Positions 1 through 6,887 of a DNA stretch of 64,000 nt are shown here, piece by piece (the first letter of the stretch is position 1; every line of letters starts with the position of its first letter). A program made the position numbers and the translations under genes. Below the pieces are notes generated by a model. That model was not told where the DNA came from, did not search any database, and saw only the letters and a list, made by a program, of their open reading frames with translations. This DNA is from CAZTQN01 sp964615765. GTDB lineage: Bacteria > Planctomycetota > Phycisphaerae > Phycisphaerales > UBA1924. The stretch spans positions 1 to 64,000 of the forward strand of contig CAZTQN010000003.1 in the NCBI GenBank assembly GCA_964615765.1, written 5' to 3'.

Positions 1-1
1 T

Positions 2-616
2 CCCGTCTGGGTCGGCAACGCCTCCGCCGGCTCGTGGGGCCCGGTCAACGCCCTGGGATACCTCGACGCGTTCGGCCTGTTCAACGCCGACGTCGTTATC
101 CTCGTGCTCAACAGCGCCGACGCCGCGGACGTCCCCGGCCTCGAAGCCATCGGCCCGCAGTGGCCCATGCGCCGGCCCATCCTCGCGCTCGACGACGCGT
201 TCTCGAACTACGGCGTGCGCCTCCTGCACCGCGTCACGGGCTCCGGCCCACGCCCCGCGCGCAGCGCGAACGCCGCGCAGGACACCGCCGCGTCCGCCGC
301 CGCGGTCGAAGCAATCGCGGCCCGGGCCGCCGCGGCGGGTGCCCGCTTCGCGCTCGTGCTCTACCCCGTGCGGGCCGAGCTCACCGCACCCACGGCCCCG
401 CCCGCCTTCACCGCGTTCCGCGAGCTTGCCGCCAAGAACGCCTGGCCGGTCTATGACACCGGCGCGGCGTTCTCCGCCGCGATCGCACGCTCGGAAGATC
501 CGTTCCTTCCCGGCGACGCGGTCCACGCCAGCGCCGCCGGGCAGCGCGAACTGGCGACGGTCCTAGAGCGCGCCGTGCGCGACGCCCTCGCCGCGTCCGC
601 CACGCCGACGCGCTGA
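2..616 (+). CDS. SGNH/GDSL-like hydrolase, C-terminal part (cut by window start)
   Basis: The reading frame is open from the first bases of the window to a TGA at 614-616, so the N-terminus lies outside. The visible 204 residues contain a GNASAGSWGP stretch that resembles a conserved SGNH block, a hydrophobic beta strand (VVILVLNS) and, near the end, PGDAVHASAAGQ, which fits block V of SGNH hydrolases with its DxxH Asp and His. The nucleophilic Ser block is not visible and should lie upstream. Such enzymes are often esterases or O-acetyl hydrolases acting on polysaccharides, but the substrate cannot be told. Family assignment rests on two blocks only. The internal ATG at 104 is unlikely to be the start because conserved sequence continues upstream of it. 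Confidence 0.6.
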   Translation, partial: PVWVGNASAGSWGPVNALGYLDAFGLFNADVVILVLNSADAADVPGLEAIGPQWPMRRPILALDDAFSNYGVRLLHRVTGSGPRPARSANAAQDTAASAAAVEAIAARAAAAGARFALVLYPVRAELTAPTAPPAFTAFRELAAKNAWPVYDTGAAFSAAIARSEDPFLPGDAVHASAAGQRELATVLERAVRDALAASATPTR

Positions 617-798
617 TCCCGCCCGAGAACCGCGTCAACCCAGACCGCCTGCGCCGCCCGCAGCGCCTGTCGCCGCGCGCGCCCCCTGACCTCCGCCCCG
701 CGAACGCCCGCCGGCCCAGCCACGCCTTCCGCCGCCCGAAGAACTCTCCGGAGGCCTGACCGTGCGCCCGATCGGCGCCGCGGAAGGAGTCATAGCCC

Positions 799-1977
799 GT
801 GACGTTCCAGCGTGCGTACGCCGCGTTCCCGACCACGGATGCGCGCATCCCCGTCATGGTCGACTGCTTCGCCTGGTACGACCAGAGCGATCTTCGCACC
901 ATCCGATCGATGGGCGAACTCCTTCGCTACAACGTCCCCGCCAACCTCGCCGAACGCCCGCCCGGCCAGCGCGTCATGCAGCTCCGCTGGCTGTTTGTTC
1001 AGGAGGCCTACGTCCGCACGCACGGGGCCGACGCCCTCTCCATCTTCGAGAACGGCGGCTGGGTCCCCACCGCCAACACCGTGCGCCTCCTGCGCCCCAT
1101 GTGCAATGAGCTCAAACGCCAGAACATCATCCCCGACGGCATCTTCATCGACACCGAGGCCGACTTCGGGATTTTCGAACTGCCCCCCGAGGAACTGCAG
1201 CGCATCTACGCCAGCCCGCGCGCCCGCGCCGCCATGCCCACCCGCCTCCGGTCGCTGGACCCCGCCACCGCCTTTCACTTTCGAACCCCCGGCTACCAGA
1301 ACAACATCAACCGCTTCAACGCCTGGTCCAAGAGCTTCGTCACCAAGTCCCTCCGCCAGGCCCTCATCGGCTCAGGCCTCTTCGTCTTCAACACCCCGCA
1401 GGGCAAGCGCGTCCCGCCCATGCTCCGCTACACCGGCATGTCCCCCACGTTTCCCATCTACGACCCCCACGGCTGGCCCCAGCCCAACCGCTCGATCGAC
1501 GGCAAAACCTCCAACACCTTCATCTTCACCAACAACGGCGCCCGCTACGCCATGAAGGTTCACGACTGGCGCTGGAACCTCATGATCGACATGATCAACT
1601 GGTGCCGCTCGGTCATGCGTCGCCCCGGCGCCACCTACTGGCCCCTCATAATCCAGCCCCAGATCTTCCACAACAGCCACTGGTACTGCGACCAGCTCGT
1701 CGCTCACTTCGCACGCACCGGCGTCAACCTCTCCAACGGCTGCCAGTGGATCTTCTGGAACGAGCACGACGCCTATTACGTCGGCGAGCCCACCGCCTTC
1801 GCCAACATGCTCGACCGTCACAACGAGCCTTGGCCAGCGCTCCGCAACCTCGACGAGATCCCCCTCGACGCCGACTTCATCCAGACCGCCGGCTACACCA
1901 CCACCTACGCCGAGTTCATCACCCGCATGGCCGAGGCCGATCGCCTCCGCGCCCTCGGTCGCCCGGCGCTGGTGTAA
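799..1977 (+). CDS. Uncharacterised protein, possibly TIM-barrel glycosidase-like
   Basis: This 392-residue protein starts at GTG 799, preceded by GGAAGGAG at 782-789, a strong ribosome site at good spacing. I do not recognise the family. No signal peptide is evident. Residues 111-126 (IPDGIFIDTEADFGIF) look like a beta strand ending in acidic residues, and a second strand-plus-acid segment (GCQWIFWNEHD) lies near residue 313. The protein is rich in Trp, Tyr and Asn. Together these features suggest a TIM-barrel glycoside-hydrolase-like fold with carboxylate catalysis, but this is inference only. It sits alone between the SGNH gene and truD on the same strand, 64 bases before truD. Confidence 0.75.
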   Translation: MTFQRAYAAFPTTDARIPVMVDCFAWYDQSDLRTIRSMGELLRYNVPANLAERPPGQRVMQLRWLFVQEAYVRTHGADALSIFENGGWVPTANTVRLLRPMCNELKRQNIIPDGIFIDTEADFGIFELPPEELQRIYASPRARAAMPTRLRSLDPATAFHFRTPGYQNNINRFNAWSKSFVTKSLRQALIGSGLFVFNTPQGKRVPPMLRYTGMSPTFPIYDPHGWPQPNRSIDGKTSNTFIFTNNGARYAMKVHDWRWNLMIDMINWCRSVMRRPGATYWPLIIQPQIFHNSHWYCDQLVAHFARTGVNLSNGCQWIFWNEHDAYYVGEPTAFANMLDRHNEPWPALRNLDEIPLDADFIQTAGYTTTYAEFITRMAEADRLRALGRPALV

Positions 1978-2041
1978 TCGCCCGGCCCGTTGCCGAGCCG
2001 CCGCCTCTTCCTCCGGCCCCGCGGCTCTAGCATCGGCCCCC

Positions 2042-3370
2042 ATGACCATCCGCCGCGTCCCGACGGACTTCCGCGTCGACGAAGTCCTCGCCCCCGAACT
2101 CCTCCGCGCTCTGGCCGACGCCCCCGGGCCCGCCCAGCCCGTCGCCCTCTACCGCCTCACGAAAACCAGCCTCAGCACGCCCGAGGCGACCGCGGCGTTC
2201 GCCAAGGCTTTGTCCCTCCGCCCCGGACGCGTCGAGTACGCCGGGCTCAAGGACAAGCACGCCGTCACGCTCCAGCACGTCTCCATCCTCGCCGACGGCC
2301 AGGAGCACGCCGCCGCCCTCCCCGCGACGCTCGCCGCCGACGGCCCGGCGCAGTCCTGGTCCGCGAAGCGTCTTGGCTGGATCCCCCGCACCGTCTCGGC
2401 CAAGGACATCGAGCGCAACCGCTTCGAGATCGTCGTGCGCGACCTCTCGCCGCAGGCCGCCAAGGACATCGCCCGCCGCGCCGATCTTCTCCGCGACGCG
2501 GCCGCGCCCGCCGACAACGGTGCCGCGTCGCTCCTGATCCTCAACTACTTCGGCGACCAGCGCTTCGGCTCAGCGCGTCACGGCGAGGGCTTCGCCGGCG
2601 CCGCCCTCATCAAGGGCGACTTCGAGTCCGCGCTCCGGCTCGCCGTCGGCACGCCCGCCCGCAAAGACACCAAGATCCGCCGCAACTTCACCCGTGCCCT
2701 CGCGCAAGGCTGGGGCGATTGGGCCCGTCTCGCCGCAGAACTCCCGCGCTCCGCCGACCGGCGCGCCATCGAGCACCTGGCCAAGAACCCGACCGACTTC
2801 CGCGGCGCGTTCACGCTCCTGCCCCCGCTCACGCAGCAGATGTGTGTCGAAGCCTTCCAGTCCCACCTCTGGAACGACACCGCCCGCCGCCTCGCCGTCC
2901 GCATCGCCGACGAGCACCTCGCCCGGGTCGGCCCATCGCCCGTGCTGCCGACGCCCGAGCGCCCGCGCGTCTCCGCCAAAGACGCGGCGGGCCTCACCCC
3001 CCCGCTGCTCCGCACACCCGACCCGTTCGGCGAAATGCTCTTCCCCCACGCCGCGGCGGTCGATGCCGCTTGGCGCACCGTCGACGTCCCGCTCATGGCC
3101 AAGTCCACCCAGCCCCAAGAACCGTGGGCCGCCGCCGCGGGCGAAGCCCTCGCCGAGGCCGGCGTCGCCATGACCGACCTCCGCATCCCCGGCCTGCGCC
3201 GCCCCTACTTCGGCGAAGTCCGCCGCCGCCTCTTCGTCCCCGCGACCGACGTCGCCATCTCACCCGTCGAAGACGACGACCTCACCAAGGGCCGCCACAA
3301 ACGCTCCATCCGCTTCGACCTGCCCCGCGGAAGCTACGCCACCGTCGTGCTTCGGGCGCTGGGGCAATAG
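2042..3370 (+). CDS. truD: tRNA pseudouridine(13) synthase TruD
   Basis: Isomerises uridine 13 of certain tRNAs to pseudouridine. The 442-residue protein carries the TruD signature around residues 68-78 (GLKDKHAVTLQ) with the catalytic Asp at residue 71, and the motif NYFGDQRFGSARHG at 168-181. RNFTRAL and the FRGAFTLLP...EAFQSHLWN segment also match the family, where the TRUD insertion domain precedes the return to the catalytic fold. The length is slightly above that of the E. coli enzyme (about 350 residues), with the extra sequence in the last third. It lies 64 bases after the upstream unknown gene and converges on phhB with 23 bases between stops. Confidence 0.95.
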   Translation: MTIRRVPTDFRVDEVLAPELLRALADAPGPAQPVALYRLTKTSLSTPEATAAFAKALSLRPGRVEYAGLKDKHAVTLQHVSILADGQEHAAALPATLAADGPAQSWSAKRLGWIPRTVSAKDIERNRFEIVVRDLSPQAAKDIARRADLLRDAAAPADNGAASLLILNYFGDQRFGSARHGEGFAGAALIKGDFESALRLAVGTPARKDTKIRRNFTRALAQGWGDWARLAAELPRSADRRAIEHLAKNPTDFRGAFTLLPPLTQQMCVEAFQSHLWNDTARRLAVRIADEHLARVGPSPVLPTPERPRVSAKDAAGLTPPLLRTPDPFGEMLFPHAAAVDAAWRTVDVPLMAKSTQPQEPWAAAAGEALAEAGVAMTDLRIPGLRRPYFGEVRRRLFVPATDVAISPVEDDDLTKGRHKRSIRFDLPRGSYATVVLRALGQ

Positions 3371-3393
3371 CACGCCAGCGCGACACTGCCCGT

Positions 3394-3723
3394 TTACTTC
3401 TTCTTCCCCGACCGCACCGGCTTCACCGCCGCCGTCGCCGGCAGGCCGCTCATCGCGTCCGCCGCCCCGGCCAGCGCGAAGTCCTTCTCCGTAATCCCGC
3501 CCGCGTCGTGCGTGCTGAGCGTCAGCGTGACCTTGTTCCACCGCACCAGGATGTCCGGGTGGTGCTGGTCCGCCTCCGCCCGGTCCGCGACCTTGTTCAC
3601 GAACGCCATCGATTCCACGAAGTCCTTGAACTGGTACGTCCGCTGGATCTGCCCGTTGAACTCGGACCACTCCGGCAGTTTCGCCAAGTGGTCCTTCACC
3701 TGCTCGTCGGTCATTTTGTCCAT
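3394..3723 (-). CDS. phhB: Pterin-4a-carbinolamine dehydratase
   Basis: Dehydrates 4a-hydroxytetrahydropterin, the product of aromatic amino acid hydroxylases, to regenerate the pterin cofactor. The 109-residue protein has the family motif EADQHHPDILVRW with active-site His54, His55 and Pro56, followed by THD (His72) and a closing Asp81, the usual spacing of this small enzyme. Met1 (MDKM) is chosen over Met4 because GCAGGAG lies about 10 bases before it. It is transcribed divergently from gluQ, with 134 bases between. No aromatic hydroxylase is encoded in the window, so its partner is elsewhere. Confidence 0.93.
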   Translation of the reverse strand: MDKMTDEQVKDHLAKLPEWSEFNGQIQRTYQFKDFVESMAFVNKVADRAEADQHHPDILVRWNKVTLTLSTHDAGGITEKDFALAGAADAMSGLPATAAVKPVRSGKKK

Positions 3724-3857
3724 ACGGGCCAGACTCCTGCCAACGCTCCGCCCCCGCCCCGCCCCCCCCGCCTCAACGCCGACCACCGCTTCATTCCCCG
3801 ACTCGCGCCAAGCCGCCTCGGCCGCCGCGCGATCGACAGTGTACCGTCGCCCCGGCC

Positions 3858-4982
3858 GTGACCACGACGCCCCCCGCCAATCCCCACCCGCCGGACCCGC
3901 CCGCCGCGTCCATCTTGGCCGAGCCGACCCCGCACGCTCTCCAAACGCCCCGCATCCCCAGCCCGCCCCGCACCCGCCTGGCCCCGTCGCCCACCGGCGC
4001 CCTGCACCTCGGCAACGCCCGCACATTCCTGATCACCCACGCCCTGGCCGTTCAAAACGACTGGGATTGCGTCCTCCGCATCGAGGATCTCGACACGCCG
4101 CGTGTGAAACCCGGCTCAACCGAGTCCATCCTTGCCGTGCTCCGGCACCTCGGGGTCGCGTGGTCGCCGAGCGTGCTGGCCTCACCCGTGCCCCCGGCCC
4201 CCGAGCCCGGCCTGCTCGTCCAAACCCACGACCTCTTGCCGTACCGCGACGCCATCCGCCGCCTCGCCGCCCGCGGCTTGGCGTATCCCTGCGACCGCTC
4301 CCGCACCGACATCGCCAGCGCCGCCGCCGCCAGCGCCCCGCAAGCCGGCGCACACGAGGCCCCCTACCCCGCCGAACTCCGCCCATCGCTCGCTGGCCAG
4401 CCGCTGGATTTCGACGACGTGCAGCGCCAATCCCTCGCCGAACGCGGACACACGCCCAACTGGCGCTTCCTGCTCCCGCAGAGCCCGACCACCATCACCG
4501 ACCTGTTCGTCGGCCGGCGCACCTTCGACCTCGCCGCCACCGTCGGCGACTTCATCCTCTGGACCAAGCGCGATCAGCCCGCGTATCAGCTCGCCGTCGT
4601 CGTCGACGATCACCGCCAATCGATCACCCACGTGGTTCGCGGCGACGACCTGCTCGACTCCGCCGCACGCCAACTCCTGCTCTACCGCGCGCTCAACCTC
4701 GGCCCCGAGCCCGCGCACATCCACCTCCCCCTGGTCCTCGGGCCCGACGGCCTGCGCCTCGCCAAGCGCCACGGCGACTCCCGTCTCGACACCTATTTCG
4801 CCCTGGGCGTCCCCCCCGCCGCCGTCCTCGGCTTGCTCGCCCACTGGTGCCTCCCCGGCGCCCCGCGCCAGCCGATATCCACCCCGGAGTTCGTCGACCG
4901 CTTCCGCCTGAGTACCCTCTCCCCGGACCCCGTCACCTTCACCCCGCAGGACGACGCATGGCTTCGCTCCTTCGCCCGCTGA
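3858..4982 (+). CDS. gluQ: Glutamyl-Q tRNA(Asp) synthetase
   Basis: A truncated class I glutamyl-tRNA synthetase that charges queuosine of tRNA-Asp with glutamate. The 374-residue protein has only the catalytic domain: APSPTGALHLGN (the HIGH-like motif at 50-53), RIEDLDTPR near 74-82, and LAKRHG at 301-306 in place of KMSKS. There is no anticodon-binding domain. The start is GTG 3858 and leaves a Pro-rich stretch of about 37 residues before the conserved core, so a later non-ATG start cannot be excluded. The zinc-binding cysteines of the E. coli enzyme are mostly missing: one Cys (residue 145) remains in the corresponding loop. The last 25 bases overlap the next gene. Confidence 0.88.
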   Translation: MTTTPPANPHPPDPPAASILAEPTPHALQTPRIPSPPRTRLAPSPTGALHLGNARTFLITHALAVQNDWDCVLRIEDLDTPRVKPGSTESILAVLRHLGVAWSPSVLASPVPPAPEPGLLVQTHDLLPYRDAIRRLAARGLAYPCDRSRTDIASAAAASAPQAGAHEAPYPAELRPSLAGQPLDFDDVQRQSLAERGHTPNWRFLLPQSPTTITDLFVGRRTFDLAATVGDFILWTKRDQPAYQLAVVVDDHRQSITHVVRGDDLLDSAARQLLLYRALNLGPEPAHIHLPLVLGPDGLRLAKRHGDSRLDTYFALGVPPAAVLGLLAHWCLPGAPRQPISTPEFVDRFRLSTLSPDPVTFTPQDDAWLRSFAR

Positions 4983-5500
4983 CATTCCTCTCCGCCGCGC
5001 TCATGCTGGCCCTGCTCCCGTTCGCGGGCTCGGGCTGCCAGGACACCGGCCGCGCCGGCGCCGGCATCACGCGCGTCACCGTCAAAGGCGAGAACTTCTT
5101 CCTCGAAGTCGCCGCCGACGACACCGTCCGCGTCCCAGGCCTGGGCGGCCGCACCCACATCGACGACGACGGCGGGATGATCTTCGTCTTCCCGCGCCCG
5201 CAGATCCTCGACTTCGTCATGCGCGACTGCCTCATCCCCATCGACATCATCTACACCGACCCCGCCGGCCGCGTGCTCACGACCTACACCATGGACATCG
5301 AGCCCCCCCGCGGCCTTGGCGAAGGCAAAGCCGGCGACCTTTCGAACCTCAAGTACGAATCTCGCCTCAAGAAGTACTCCAGCCGCTACCCCGCGCAGTT
5401 CGCCGTGGAACTCAAAGCCGGCACGATCCAGCGTCTCGGCGTGAAAGAGGGCGATAAGCTCGAGTTTGACGCCGAAACCCTGAAGAAGATCGCCCGCTAG
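4958..5500 (+). CDS. DUF192 family exported protein
   Basis: This 180-residue protein has a hydrophobic N-terminal signal (FLSAALMLALLPFAGSGC) ending in a Cys that may be a lipidation site, although the residues before it do not match a strict lipobox. The DUF192 core is clear: GMIFVFPRPQILDFVMRD, then CLIPIDIIYTDPAGRV and YTMDIEPP. The family is widespread, secreted and of unsettled function. The ATG at 4958 lies inside the last 25 bases of gluQ in another frame, suggesting translational coupling. The tail (ERLGVKEGDKLEFD-like) looks like a small extra beta element. Confidence 0.88.
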   Translation: MASLLRPLTFLSAALMLALLPFAGSGCQDTGRAGAGITRVTVKGENFFLEVAADDTVRVPGLGGRTHIDDDGGMIFVFPRPQILDFVMRDCLIPIDIIYTDPAGRVLTTYTMDIEPPRGLGEGKAGDLSNLKYESRLKKYSSRYPAQFAVELKAGTIQRLGVKEGDKLEFDAETLKKIAR

Positions 5501-5568
5501 TCCGATGCCTCTACGCAGATGTGCCCGGCGCCCGGACTGCGCCGGACCTGCGTTTGAGCACGGACGCC

Positions 5569-6852
5569 ATGCGAACGTTCACCATCGCCCTCATCGCCGG
5601 CGACACCGACCAGACCGGCTCGCGCGATCGGTGCGACCAGATCTTCCGGCACTGGCCCGCCGCCGCACACCCGCCGCGCATCCAGCCCGTCCCCGCCGAG
5701 CTCATCTTCTCGGACCCGGCCGCCGTCAAGGACTGGGACGCCGCCCTCATCGACCGCCGCCTGATCGAGTCCGACACCCTCTTCTTCCGAATCGTCGACG
5801 AGCTCCAACTGCACCTGGTCCCCATCCTCCTGCTCACCGACGGCGACCCCGAGAAGCTCGACCGCTTCCACCCCGGCTCCGTGCTCGTCCAGCCCATCGA
5901 CGATGACGCGCCCCGCGCCGCCGCGATGCTCTTCGCCCTCGCCGCCCGCCAGACCGCCGTCCGCACCATCGATCAGTCCCTGCGTCTGGCCCAGTCCTTC
6001 CAGGGCGAAACCGCCGCCGAGATCGACCGCCTGCACACCGAGCTCCTCCTCGCCGCCCGCGTGCAGCGCGACTTCCTTCCGAAAAACATGCCCTCCGTCC
6101 CGGGCCTGTCCGCCGACGTCCTGTTCCGCCCGCAAGGCTTCGTCTCCGGCGACACCTACGACGTCTACCGCCTCGACGACCGCCACGTCGGCTTCTTCCT
6201 CGCCGACGCCATGGGCCACGGCGTGCCCGCGGCCCTCATGACCCTCTACATCTCCGGCTCGCTCCCCCGCAAGGAAGTCGGGGCCGCCGGCGAACGCATC
6301 GTCCAGCCCAAGGACGCGCTGACGCAGCTCAACGCCGAACTGCACGAGTCGCTCGCGGGCCCCGCCCGCTTCGCCACCGCGGTCTGCGGCATCATCGACC
6401 TGCACCAGCGCACCGTCTCGCTCGCCTGCGCCGGGCACCCGCCGCCGCTCCGCGTCTCGCGCCACGGCGTCCGCCCAGTCGAAATCTCCGGCATGCTCAT
6501 GGGCGTCGTCGCCGACTACCAGTACGAGCAGGTCACCGTCCGCCTCGAAGACGACGAGATCCTGCTGCTGCACTCCGACGGCGTCGAAGCCGCCTTCAAC
6601 CCCAAACTCAACGGCTCCGCCGACGCACCCTCCCTCAGCGTCCCGCCGCATTACGTCCACTTCGCCGGCATGCGCCGCGGCGCCGCGCTCGAGAGCCTCG
6701 ACGCCGCCATGGCCCACCTCGCCGCCGATCTCGACGCCCAGGTCGGCTCGTTCCACCAGGACGACGACGTCACCGTGCTGGCCTTCGAGTTCATCAGCAC
6801 CGCCGCCGCGGCCCGCCCGCAGCAGGACCGCCGCTCCTCACTGCTCACCTGA
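5569..6852 (+). CDS. SpoIIE/RsbU-type PP2C phosphatase with receiver-like N-terminus
   Basis: A 427-residue signalling phosphatase. Residues 1-125 look like a degenerate response-regulator receiver (strand IALIAGD, then VPILLLTDGD and VLVQPIDDDA), lacking a convincing phospho-acceptor arrangement. A helical linker at 130-165 leads into the PPM/SpoIIE domain: VQRDFLPKNMP, SGDTYDVY (193-200), ADAMGHGVPAALM (212-224), ACAGHPPPL and LLLHSDGVEAAF. The Asp residues of GD, DAMGHG and SDG are the expected metal ligands. Such enzymes usually dephosphorylate anti-sigma-factor antagonists. ATG 5569 fits the start of the receiver; GTG 5521 in frame is an alternative. It converges on ppc. Confidence 0.88.
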   Translation: MRTFTIALIAGDTDQTGSRDRCDQIFRHWPAAAHPPRIQPVPAELIFSDPAAVKDWDAALIDRRLIESDTLFFRIVDELQLHLVPILLLTDGDPEKLDRFHPGSVLVQPIDDDAPRAAAMLFALAARQTAVRTIDQSLRLAQSFQGETAAEIDRLHTELLLAARVQRDFLPKNMPSVPGLSADVLFRPQGFVSGDTYDVYRLDDRHVGFFLADAMGHGVPAALMTLYISGSLPRKEVGAAGERIVQPKDALTQLNAELHESLAGPARFATAVCGIIDLHQRTVSLACAGHPPPLRVSRHGVRPVEISGMLMGVVADYQYEQVTVRLEDDEILLLHSDGVEAAFNPKLNGSADAPSLSVPPHYVHFAGMRRGAALESLDAAMAHLAADLDAQVGSFHQDDDVTVLAFEFISTAAAARPQQDRRSSLLT

Positions 6853-6887
6853 CGCGCCGCGACCGCCCGAGCATCACGCACACGCCG

